Assembly: GCA_030642635.1 (NCBI GenBank)
Contig: DAOWNK010000170.1
Coordinates: 1 to 6,922, forward strand
DNA: 6,922 nt
Direction: 5' to 3'
Source: Pirellulales bacterium
Lineage (GTDB): Bacteria > Planctomycetota > Planctomycetia > Pirellulales > Thermoguttaceae
The notes under the pieces: model-generated
Databases searched by the model: none
Seen by the model: only the letters and a program-made list of their open reading frames with translations
Told to the model about the DNA's origin: nothing
In this document: one piece after another, positions 1 through 5,599 of the stretch
Layout of the letters: each line of letters begins with the position of its first letter
How positions within the stretch are numbered: the first letter of the stretch is position 1
Translations under genes and position numbers: made by a program

Positions 1-46
1 ATTTGATTTTCTTGCGTTTCTTGCCAGCCATCGCACGCCCTGCCAT
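1..46 (-). CDS. Possible start of a lysine-rich protein gene, cut by the window edge
   Basis: On the minus strand two in-frame ATG codons (46-44 and 31-29) open a reading frame that runs off the left end without a stop. It reads MAGRAMAGKKRKKIK. The second ATG gives a typical basic start, MAGKKRKKIK. It would be co-directional with the porin, whose stop lies about 117 bases upstream. No convincing Shine-Dalgarno is visible; only CAGGG lies shortly before the inner ATG. Fifteen codons are too few to assign a family, and this could be chance. Confidence 0.25.
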   Translation of the reverse strand, partial: MAGRAMAGKKRKKIK

Positions 47-162
47 AATGACAGTGAAATTGCCACAGCAAAAGCATGGCGCAAATCGCGTGCCATACGA
101 GCACAAAAACCGGCTAGCAAATGTCGTACCGAACAGGATTGCGCCTGTCCCCCTTTCTCCCT

Positions 163-1566
163 CTAAAATTCGACTTGAGCACGCATCATAAAGGCGTGGC
201 CGACCGAGTCGGGTTGGCCCGGCATGAAGTCGGGAGTAACGTCGGAGTACACGTAGTTCCACATCAACCGCGTATATGGGTTCAGGTACCAGTTCAAGCC
301 GACCGTAAAGTTGGACCAGCGACCAAGCTGAATCGCTTCGTCGGTCAGGTCGAGGTATGACCATCTGGCGGCAACCTCCCAGGCGCCTTTTCCGGTGTGT
401 ACGCATCCGTCGCAGTCGCGAATGCGGAAAAAGTTCTCAAGCGGTTTTACCCGTGTGAATATCCCGGTGGAACGCTCGTAAGGCCGGTGCTCGCCGGTCA
501 GGAAGTAACTGATGTAGGCGTAACACGATTGCAGGTTGGCCGCATCGCCGTTAATGTCGGCCACGTAGGCACCGATGTACTCGGCTTGGGCGGAGAACGG
601 CCCGTAGACAAACGCCAACTCGCCGCAGACCTCGCTGACGTAATCGACGTTGCCGATAAGCGCGTTGAATTGCTCGGCAAGGTGCGCCTCTTGTGGACGG
701 ATATTCCCCAAGAATTCGTCGTCCCAGGCGTCCCGGAAGCTGTACCCGCTGCCAATGTGGAACAGGCCGCGGCCGTCGCTGGCCTCGTCGTACCATGGCA
801 GACCGGTCAGGCGAAACGTCACGGCAGTTGCGCCATGGTCGGACTGGGCCTCCACACCGCGCTTCGAGGCGAATGCACCTACCGCCCAAGTCATGTTTTC
901 GTACTGCGAGCAATCGAATGCCATCACGCCGAGATGCCGTTCAGGTGCAAGGACGTTGGGGTTCGCACGTTCCATAAACGTAATGTACTTCGCGCTGGTC
1001 ATTTCCTCTAGGCTGAACGGTTCCTTAAAGTGCCCGACGCGTACGTGGCCTAAGATCGGCAACTCATTGACGGTGAGGTAAACGTCCTTGGCTGCGACCT
1101 GATCGCCGGCGAAATCCCACTGGACCTTGTAGTCGATCACGTGGAATCCGCTGCCCTTGACGTAGATTCGCCCACGGCGGAGTTCCACGCCGTTGAGATT
1201 GTCGCCCATCTGCACCTTGTTGGCTTCCGACTGGCTGAAGGCGGCCCAATCGAGATGGATTCGTCCGCCGGCCCTGGCCGACATCCTGCCGGCGGCCTTT
1301 TGCCTGGCCGCCGCCTCCTTGTCGTTGATTTTCTTTAGCGCACTTTCCAGCTCGGCGACCCGGTCGGCCAGGCCGAGTTCAACGCTGGGTTCAGCGGCGC
1401 TGAAGTTGTAGTTGGTCGTCGCGTAGGCGTCCATCGCCGCGAATTGGTATTCCACGGCGGAATCAGTCGCCGGCGGTTGACTCCACTGGGCACATGCCAT
1501 GCCCCGGCCCGACAAAATAACCACTGCTAATATAAGAATCAACCGTAAATAAGTACGTCTGCACAT
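163..1566 (-). CDS. OprP/OprO-type (phosphate-selective porin family) outer-membrane porin
   Basis: This 467-residue protein is an outer-membrane beta-barrel channel. Residues 1-26 form a Sec signal peptide: basic MCRR, a hydrophobic stretch of L/I/V, then a cleavage site after ACA. Residues about 65-93 (DRVAELESALKKI and on) form a short coiled coil, as in many porins of this family. The barrel begins near GGRIHLDWAAF. Family landmarks are ELRRGRIYVKG, VGHFKEPFSLEEMTS and ITFMERANPNVLAPERHLGV. It ends with repeated aromatic strands and a terminal Phe, the usual signal for barrel assembly. The ATG at 1566 is preceded by GAGGAC (1579-1574) with seven bases of spacing. Five cysteines, including a CDGC pair, lie in the mature protein, which is uncommon for a porin. 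The family is named for phosphate, but the substrate here is unknown. It lies 284 bases downstream of the kinase gene on the same strand, probably with its own promoter. Confidence 0.88.
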   Translation of the reverse strand: MCRRTYLRLILILAVVILSGRGMACAQWSQPPATDSAVEYQFAAMDAYATTNYNFSAAEPSVELGLADRVAELESALKKINDKEAAARQKAAGRMSARAGGRIHLDWAAFSQSEANKVQMGDNLNGVELRRGRIYVKGSGFHVIDYKVQWDFAGDQVAAKDVYLTVNELPILGHVRVGHFKEPFSLEEMTSAKYITFMERANPNVLAPERHLGVMAFDCSQYENMTWAVGAFASKRGVEAQSDHGATAVTFRLTGLPWYDEASDGRGLFHIGSGYSFRDAWDDEFLGNIRPQEAHLAEQFNALIGNVDYVSEVCGELAFVYGPFSAQAEYIGAYVADINGDAANLQSCYAYISYFLTGEHRPYERSTGIFTRVKPLENFFRIRDCDGCVHTGKGAWEVAARWSYLDLTDEAIQLGRWSNFTVGLNWYLNPYTRLMWNYVYSDVTPDFMPGQPDSVGHAFMMRAQVEF

Positions 1567-1573
1567 TTGTGTT

Positions 1574-1579
1574 GTCCTC
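1574..1579 (-). promoter_or_regulatory. Ribosome binding site of the porin gene
   Basis: GAGGAC on the minus strand lies seven bases before the ATG at 1566. It supports that start, which also gives a complete signal peptide. Confidence 0.6.
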
Positions 1580-1594
1580 GTTGGATAATACGTG

Positions 1595-1611
1595 CTTGCA
1601 ACCGGTGCAAG
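1595..1611. promoter_or_regulatory. Candidate LacI-type operator upstream of the porin
   Basis: The 17-base quasi-palindrome CTTGCAACCGGTGCAAG has arms CTTGCA and TGCAAG around a CCGG centre. This resembles the operator architecture of LacI/GalR-family repressors, with a central CG step and TTGCAA-type half-sites. It sits 29-45 bases before the porin ATG. A TATTAT sequence, a possible -10 box on the minus strand (1590-1585), lies just beside it, so a bound protein would overlap the core promoter. No good -35 match is visible, and no regulator gene is in the window. Confidence 0.4.
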
Positions 1612-1850
1612 TGGTATAAGCGATATGACAGGTACCCCAAGTATAAGTGTCGGAACCCGAACAAACGGATGTTTATCGAGTAAGCATCAGAAAGTTGCCA
1701 GCGGCCGTCCCGTGGCGTTACAATCCCGAGAATCGTTACAATTTGAAGCGCGACAGCTTTGCAAAAACGGCCGGACAACTGGAGAAGACGCTGGCCCCGC
1801 TGCCCTGCTGACTACTGTCGGTCTGCCGCCCGATTCCCACCCTGATTCCT

Positions 1851-3194
1851 TCAGCAAACCTGAAACGCGGCCGGGCCGGGGTTGGTCAGGAAAAATGCGG
1901 CTGATTGAGCGTTTTGGGGGAACTCTTTGCGGTAGGCATCGGACCAGGACGCAAGGAACGAGTCGGCCCGGTCAAGCTCAACCATCGCCCATACGCTGCC
2001 GCCGAAACCGGCTCCGAACGCCGAAGCGGCCGCCGCGCCGTGCCGGCCCGCAGCGGCGGCAAGAAATACCGTCTGAGGAATCAGGTTCTTCAACAAATGT
2101 TCCGAGGCGCGTTGCGAGATGTCGACAAAACGGCCGAAGCCGTCAAGATCGCCCCGGGCAAGCGCATCGCATGCGCCGGGCAACACCTGCTGATCCTCCG
2201 TCAAAAAATGTTCCAGCCGATCTCGCAAGTCGGCCGGGTCAAACCCTTCGAGCCGTTTGGCAGTGACGATCTCGCGCAGTTGTTCTACGGCATCCGGTGC
2301 ACTGGCGACTATGGCAGCCAGATGCGGATCGTCGCGGCCGGTCCGGCGACACCATAACTCCACCACGGCGGAGGCCAGTCGCGAGGCGGCGTTGTATTTC
2401 TCGCGGGCATCGCCGGTCTTCTCGGCCACCACGCCGCTTACGCCCACGGCGAACGTGTATCCGGCCGGCATTGCGACATCACGTTCCAGCCGGACCGGGC
2501 AGTAGGCGTATTCGCTGAGCCGGCCGGCCTTCGAGCAAAGTATGGCGGTATGGTCCTCGCTGCCGCCGAACGTGCCCACCCCGGCGTCGCCTTCCAGTGT
2601 GCCGAACGTCTGGCCGTTCTCCACTGTGCCAAGGTATCCGGCCAGATCGGTCGGGCAGGTAATGTTGCCTCTGTAGTCGGGGTTCTCGGCCAGTCGGTTG
2701 ACCTCGGCCAGCGCAAGGAACACGCCGACGATCATCGCACTGGAGCTGCTCATTCCGGCGGCCGGCGGCAGATCGCTCGCCAGCGCGATATCTGCTCCAC
2801 GCCGTGCGTCGGGAAAATTCCTTGCTATCCGCCGGGCCACGGTCATCGGATAGTTCGACCAGTGCCCAAGCCGCGGCGACAGCTCGGCGTCTAACTCGAA
2901 GTCGGCCCGGTCGCCGAGCACCGCGTCGATCACTGCGACGCGCCGGTCGTCGCGCGGGCTGACGACCATGCAGAAGCCTTGCTCGGCGGCGACGATCAGG
3001 CTCCGTCCGCCGGCGTAATCGGTGTGTTTGCCGAGCACCTCGATTCGTCCCGGCACGAAGAACGCCGCCCGACGGTGGGAATCGGACACCGGCAAGGCAT
3101 CGTCCGCCTTGGCGAACAACTCCGCTTTGCAGTTACATGCCTCGCGGCTCAGCCCGGACTGCAGCAGTCGATCAGTCAGGGTAGATTGTATCAA
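1851..3194 (-). CDS. Galactokinase-like GHMP-family sugar kinase
   Basis: This 447-residue cytoplasmic enzyme is predicted to phosphorylate the anomeric hydroxyl of a free sugar with ATP. All three GHMP signatures are visible. Motif 1 is GRIEVLGKHTDYAGG (49-63), motif 2 the phosphate-binding PPAAGMSSSSA (143-153), and motif 3 GAGFGGS (394-400). Asp214 in GGSEDH fits the catalytic Asp of galactokinases (GIMDQ in GalK). Motif 1 departs from the GalK consensus GRxNxIGEHTDY: Asn is Glu52 and the sugar-contacting Glu is Lys56, so galactose may not be the substrate. It is about 60 residues longer than E. coli GalK. The start is TTG at 3194, preceded by GAGGTGA (3205-3199); the upstream gene's stop overlaps it as TTGA, which suggests translational coupling. 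Its partner is the adjoining nucleotidyltransferase. I leave out the symbol galK because the specificity is open. Confidence 0.88.
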   Translation of the reverse strand: MIQSTLTDRLLQSGLSREACNCKAELFAKADDALPVSDSHRRAAFFVPGRIEVLGKHTDYAGGRSLIVAAEQGFCMVVSPRDDRRVAVIDAVLGDRADFELDAELSPRLGHWSNYPMTVARRIARNFPDARRGADIALASDLPPAAGMSSSSAMIVGVFLALAEVNRLAENPDYRGNITCPTDLAGYLGTVENGQTFGTLEGDAGVGTFGGSEDHTAILCSKAGRLSEYAYCPVRLERDVAMPAGYTFAVGVSGVVAEKTGDAREKYNAASRLASAVVELWCRRTGRDDPHLAAIVASAPDAVEQLREIVTAKRLEGFDPADLRDRLEHFLTEDQQVLPGACDALARGDLDGFGRFVDISQRASEHLLKNLIPQTVFLAAAAGRHGAAAASAFGAGFGGSVWAMVELDRADSFLASWSDAYRKEFPQNAQSAAFFLTNPGPAAFQVC

Positions 3195-4015
3195 AGGTTC
3201 ACCTCGACGCCGGCCAGCCGCCCGGCCACGGCGGCAATGTCTTTGCGGCTGGTCATGTCCAGCACCGGCGCCCGAACGGTGATCGCCCGGAACGGCTCGC
3301 CGAGGATGTCGATGGTGTGTTGCACGGCGTCGGTGATTTCCAGCTCGCCGCGCGGCGAGGGTTCGATCGCCCGAGCGGCGGCGAAGATCGCCGGGCTGAA
3401 CCGCCAGCAGTTCATGCTAATCCACAACGGACGCGGCATGGCGGCCAACGTCTCATCGTCCGGCTTTTCGATCACACGCCGCATTCGACCGTCGCCGTCA
3501 ATCTCGCCGACTGCGAATTGTCGCAACCGTTCCTCGGGAATGTTGCTCTCGGCGATCATGCTTTCCATCTCGAACAACGCGGCCGCGCAGCCGGTCCCGG
3601 CGTGCATCAGCCGCAGTGCTTCGACGGGATAGTAATTGTCGGAGTTGATCGTCACGAAGGAGTCTTCTCCGGCGAACGCCTCGGCCGCCAGCACCGCGTC
3701 GGCCGTGCCTTTGGGTTCTTGCTGTACGGCAAAGTCGATGCTGAGCCGCCGGGGTTGCACATCCTTGGTGTAGTACGTGCGAACGGCGTCGTGCTCCGGC
3801 CCGACGACCAGGCACACGCGGCGGAAACCGGCATCGGCCAGTGCCGAGAGCACGTAGTCGAGAAACGGCCGATCGATGGGGATCATCGCCTTGACGCCGA
3901 CATCGGCAGCGGCCTGTTGCCGGTCGTCCAGGGTGCTCTCGTCATCCTGCCGCCGCATTCGGGTACCCAGCCCTCTGGCGAGGATTACGGCTTTGTCTGT
4001 TGTTGGCTGCGTCAT
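3191..4015 (-). CDS. Sugar-1-phosphate nucleotidyltransferase (RmlA/GalU-like)
   Basis: This 274-residue cytoplasmic enzyme is predicted to join an NTP and a sugar-1-phosphate into an NDP-sugar and pyrophosphate. The N-terminal nucleotide-binding loop is ARGLGTRM (13-20), with Arg14 where the family usually has Ala or Gly. Lys42 in KAMIPI is the expected catalytic or phosphate-contacting lysine. QQEPKGTADAV (98-108) is a family hallmark. Asp126 in NSDNYYP and Asp253 in VLDMT fit the two metal-binding aspartates. ELEITDAV (224-231) is also typical. The stretch from GTRM to KAMIP is roughly a dozen residues longer than I recall for RmlA or GalU. There is no C-terminal left-handed beta-helix domain. 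It is the first gene of a two-gene unit, and its TGA overlaps the kinase TTG. The pairing implies that it uses the kinase's product. Base and sugar preference cannot be read from the sequence. Confidence 0.87.
   Translation of the reverse strand: MTQPTTDKAVILARGLGTRMRRQDDESTLDDRQQAAADVGVKAMIPIDRPFLDYVLSALADAGFRRVCLVVGPEHDAVRTYYTKDVQPRRLSIDFAVQQEPKGTADAVLAAEAFAGEDSFVTINSDNYYPVEALRLMHAGTGCAAALFEMESMIAESNIPEERLRQFAVGEIDGDGRMRRVIEKPDDETLAAMPRPLWISMNCWRFSPAIFAAARAIEPSPRGELEITDAVQHTIDILGEPFRAITVRAPVLDMTSRKDIAAVAGRLAGVEVNL
3199..3205 (-). promoter_or_regulatory. Shine-Dalgarno that supports the kinase TTG start
   Basis: GAGGTGA on the minus strand, inside the last codons of the nucleotidyltransferase gene, lies four bases before TTG at 3194. 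No upstream ATG is available in frame, and the first GTG (codon 36) has no comparable site. This decides the start in favour of TTG. Confidence 0.6.
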
Positions 4016-4030
4016 TTGGTGTTACTCTGG

Positions 4031-4052
4031 GTTATCAGTTTTCAGTTATCAG
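4031..4052. repeat. Tandem heptamer repeat, GTTWTCA x3
   Basis: GTTATCA, GTTTTCA and GTTATCA follow one another without gaps at 4031, 4038 and 4045, and end with one more G. They lie 16-37 bases upstream of the nucleotidyltransferase ATG. A related run occurs at 5501-5521. Confidence 0.7.
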
Positions 4053-4106
4053 AAAAATACCTGGTTATTGCATACTCGCTATTTTACCTAAGCTTTCATC
4101 GTTATT

Positions 4107-4122
4107 CCGAAAAAATTTTCGG
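4107..4122. promoter_or_regulatory. Palindrome in the divergent promoter region, candidate operator
   Basis: CCGAAAA (4107-4113) and TTTTCGG (4116-4122) form perfect 7-base arms around a 2-base AA centre. It lies about midway between the two divergent genes and 30 bases upstream of the TATAAT facing the transporter, a suitable place for a dimeric regulator controlling both directions. A transcriptional terminator is less likely because no gene ends here. Confidence 0.35.
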
Positions 4123-4151
4123 GACACCTTATTTTCTACAAAGTATTCCCC

Positions 4152-4157
4152 TATAAT
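4152..4157 (+). promoter_or_regulatory. Candidate -10 box of the transporter gene
   Basis: TATAAT matches the sigma-70 -10 consensus exactly and lies 85 bases before the ATG at 4243. The -35 position (around 4129-4134, TTATTT) matches poorly and there is no extended -10, so activator dependence or another promoter is possible. Confidence 0.35.
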
Positions 4158-4230
4158 CTACCCTAATGTGGTCTTCGGCCGCAAGGAGAAACTCGTCTGT
4201 AGTTACAAACAATTCCCGGTAGCAAATTCA

Positions 4231-4236
4231 AAGGAG
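4231..4236 (+). promoter_or_regulatory. Ribosome binding site that decides the transporter start
   Basis: AAGGAG is followed by six bases and then ATG at 4243. The open frame continues upstream to about 4000, but those residues overlap the divergent promoter and are not hydrophobic transporter sequence. The start at 4243 is therefore strongly preferred. Confidence 0.85.
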
Positions 4237-4242
4237 TATCTC

Positions 4243-5505
4243 ATGGGTTGGCCGCTGTACACCAAGCTCAGTGCGATGATGTTTTTCGAGTACGCAGTGT
4301 GGGGAGCATGGATGCCCGTGCTGGCCGCACGGCTGTTGGGTCCGCTGAAGATGAACGGAAAGCAAACCGGCTGGATTTACGCCACCGTACCGCTCGGGTG
4401 CATCGTTTCGCCGCTGATCGCCGGCCAATTGGCCGACCAATGGGTAAATTCGGAATGGATTCTAGTGGCTTGTCATGTGATCGGCGCGGTGTTGTTGTAC
4501 ATTGCGGCGAAACAAGACAAATTCGGCCCGCTGTTCGGCGTGATGATGCTCTATTCGCTCTGTTTCGCCGCCACGCTTCCGATCGTCAACTCGCTGATGT
4601 TTGCACAGTTGGCCCAGGCTTTTGGAGGCGACAAGGAATTGGTAGGCGCCGAGTCGGGAAAGATATTCATCATGGCCCCGATCGCCTGGGCGTTGGTCGG
4701 CTATTTGCTGACCGGTTGGCGGCAGTTTAAGGGAGGTGCGGGCGATGGGAGCGATTGCCTGAAATTCGCAGCGATCCTTTCGATTATTATGGCGGGGTGC
4801 TGCGTGTTCCTGCCGGCCACCCCGCCCGCCGGCGAGGGACTGCCGATCTTCAAGGCAATTGGAATGTTACAGAACCCCGTCTTCTACATCTTTTTGCTCA
4901 TTTCGATGCTTGCCATCGGGCTGATGCAGTTCTACTTCCTCGGCACGGCACAGTACATGCAAGACTTCGGCGTCCAGCCGAAGAACGTACCGGCGGCAAT
5001 GGCCATCGCACAAGCCGCACAGGCGCTGGCCACCTGGTTCCTGCTGGGGTTATGCTTAAAAGCGCTCGGGTTCCAATGGACATTGTCAATCGGCGCCGCC
5101 TCGTGGGCGGTAATGTATGTTATGTACGTGATCGGCAGGCCGAAATGGTTGATCGTTGCCGGACAGCCGTTGCACGGAATTGCGTATGTGTTATTCGTAA
5201 TTGTCGGTCAAATCTACGTAAATGCAATCTCCACGCCCGATATCGTCAGTTCGGCACAAGCACTTGTGTTTGCCGCAACCATGGGAATAGGACTGTTCCT
5301 TGGCACCCAGTTTGCCGGCATTACCATGGATCAGTGCAGCAAGGAGGGACGGTTCGAATGGCGCAAGATTTGGGCGGTGTCGCTTGTCTGCATGTCCATC
5401 GCCACGCTTGCAATGATGACCGTATTCAGGGACGGCACAAAGACCGAGCAACCCGACCTCAACGCACCGGCGGAAGAAGTCGTCGCCGTTGCCGAAATTG
5501 GTTAG
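4243..5505 (+). CDS. MFS transporter, nucleoside:H+ symporter (NupG-like) family
   Basis: This 420-residue inner-membrane protein has about twelve hydrophobic segments. It resembles E. coli NupG in its opening, with FEYAVWGAWMPVL in TM1. The segment GWIYATVPLGCIVSPLIAG and then GQLADQW (61-67) is the remnant of MFS motif A between TM2 and TM3. SEWILVACHVIGAVLLYIAA matches the NupG TM3 region. The second half carries GTAQYMQDFGV and MGIGLFLGTQFAG. The hydrophilic C-terminal tail is about 25 residues and rich in Glu and Ala. NupG imports nucleosides with protons. Relatives in Planctomycetota and Bacteroidota are often annotated as nucleoside or sugar transporters. Its divergent position beside a sugar kinase and an NDP-sugar synthase favours a sugar or nucleoside substrate feeding that pathway; this is inference. 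Its stop codon lies within a heptamer repeat. Confidence 0.85.
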   Translation: MGWPLYTKLSAMMFFEYAVWGAWMPVLAARLLGPLKMNGKQTGWIYATVPLGCIVSPLIAGQLADQWVNSEWILVACHVIGAVLLYIAAKQDKFGPLFGVMMLYSLCFAATLPIVNSLMFAQLAQAFGGDKELVGAESGKIFIMAPIAWALVGYLLTGWRQFKGGAGDGSDCLKFAAILSIIMAGCCVFLPATPPAGEGLPIFKAIGMLQNPVFYIFLLISMLAIGLMQFYFLGTAQYMQDFGVQPKNVPAAMAIAQAAQALATWFLLGLCLKALGFQWTLSIGAASWAVMYVMYVIGRPKWLIVAGQPLHGIAYVLFVIVGQIYVNAISTPDIVSSAQALVFAATMGIGLFLGTQFAGITMDQCSKEGRFEWRKIWAVSLVCMSIATLAMMTVFRDGTKTEQPDLNAPAEEVVAVAEIG

Positions 5506-5521
5506 CAGTTTGCAGTTTTTC
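5501..5521. repeat. Second heptamer run, GTTWGCA-like
   Basis: GTTAGCA, GTTTGCA and a decayed GTTTTTC follow in phase at 5501, 5508 and 5515. The transporter's TAG stop is inside the first unit. The spacing and GTTnnCA pattern match the run at 4031-4052, so the two runs bracket the transporter gene. Confidence 0.5.
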
Positions 5522-5527
5522 TATTTA

Positions 5528-5551
5528 GCCCGCCGTGAATACACGGCGGGC
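5528..5551. terminator. Hairpin downstream of the transporter, likely bidirectional terminator
   Basis: GCCCGCCGTG (5528-5537) pairs perfectly with CACGGCGGGC (5542-5551) across the 4-base loop AATA. It lies 23 bases after the transporter stop. The following AAACGTTTT is not a classical U-tract, so it may act as a 3'-end stabiliser or weak terminator. Confidence 0.55.
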
Positions 5552-5569
5552 AAACGTTTTGCTCATGTA

Positions 5570-5591
5570 CCCCGGGTGTATTCACCCGGGG
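5570..5591. terminator. Second hairpin, just downstream of the oxidoreductase stop
   Basis: CCCCGGGTG (5570-5578) pairs perfectly with CACCCGGGG (5583-5591) across the loop TATT, the reverse complement of the first hairpin's loop. On the plus strand the next bases include GTTTATTTT, a loose T-rich stretch. It lies nine bases beyond the minus-strand stop at 5600. Confidence 0.55.
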
Positions 5592-5599
5592 CTAAATGT

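Larger units (their letters stand above)
1567..1850. other. Intergenic spacer between kinase and porin genes
   Basis: I see no gene in this 284-base stretch. Reading frames that cross it are long only because they run antisense into the kinase or overlap the porin start, and their translations look non-coding. It holds the porin ribosome binding site, a quasi-palindrome at 1595-1611, and two GTATAAG copies (1614-1620 and 1641-1647) spaced 27 bases apart. Downstream of the kinase stop I find only a weak GGCC/GGCC pairing followed by a T5 run on the minus strand, which is not a convincing terminator. Confidence 0.6.
4016..4242. promoter_or_regulatory. Divergent, AT-rich promoter region between the nucleotidyltransferase and the transporter
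   Basis: This 227-base spacer is visibly AT-richer than the genes and must contain promoters for both directions. It holds a heptamer repeat (4031-4052), a 16-base palindrome (4107-4122) and a perfect TATAAT (4152-4157) facing the transporter. On the minus strand TAAAAT (4086-4081) is a possible -10 box for the nucleotidyltransferase-kinase unit, but I see no matching -35. A short ATG frame at 4166-4222 has no Shine-Dalgarno and is probably not translated. Confidence 0.55.
5523..5597. repeat. Symmetric double-hairpin palindromic element (REP/BIME-like)
   Basis: The outer arms ATTTAGCCC (5523-5531) and GGGCTAAAT (5589-5597) are perfect reverse complements. Inside are two perfect hairpins, at 5528-5551 and 5570-5591. 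Their cores, GTGAATACAC (5535-5544) and GTGTATTCAC (5576-5585), are also exact reverse complements of each other. The centre holds GCAAA and TTTTGC, which nearly pair. The element is thus two related hairpin units in inverted orientation, or alternatively one long stem of 9 plus 10 base pairs. It fills the gap between two convergent stop codons. This is the architecture of paired REP sequences; no tyrosine-transposase gene of the REP-associated kind is in the window. Confidence 0.8.

Noticed and set aside
133..148. Hairpin ACAGG/CCTGT after the porin stop, as a terminator
   Set aside because: Only five base pairs with a six-base loop, and no T-run follows on the minus strand.
397..1011. 204-codon plus-strand frame opposite the porin
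   Set aside because: Antisense to a protein with a signal peptide and strong porin motifs; no ribosome binding site.
1592..2266. 224-codon plus-strand open frame crossing the spacer into the kinase
   Set aside because: Mostly antisense to the kinase, with Arg- and Pro-rich low-complexity translation and no Shine-Dalgarno.
3317..4156. 279-codon plus-strand open frame
   Set aside because: It is antisense to the nucleotidyltransferase, which has clear family motifs. The translation has no domain pattern and runs into the promoter region; it is a GC-rich shadow frame.
4166..4222. 18-codon upstream frame before the transporter
   Set aside because: ATG has no Shine-Dalgarno and the peptide is not reminiscent of a known leader. 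It is kept only as a note.
4000..4242. N-terminal extension of the transporter
   Set aside because: No ribosome binding site at the far start. It covers the divergent promoter and a TATAAT, while AAGGAG plus ATG at 4243 gives a normal NupG-like start.
4755..5528. 257-codon plus-strand frame inside the transporter
   Set aside because: Offset frame of the transporter; it is rich in Arg, His and Cys and has no membrane segments or family motif.
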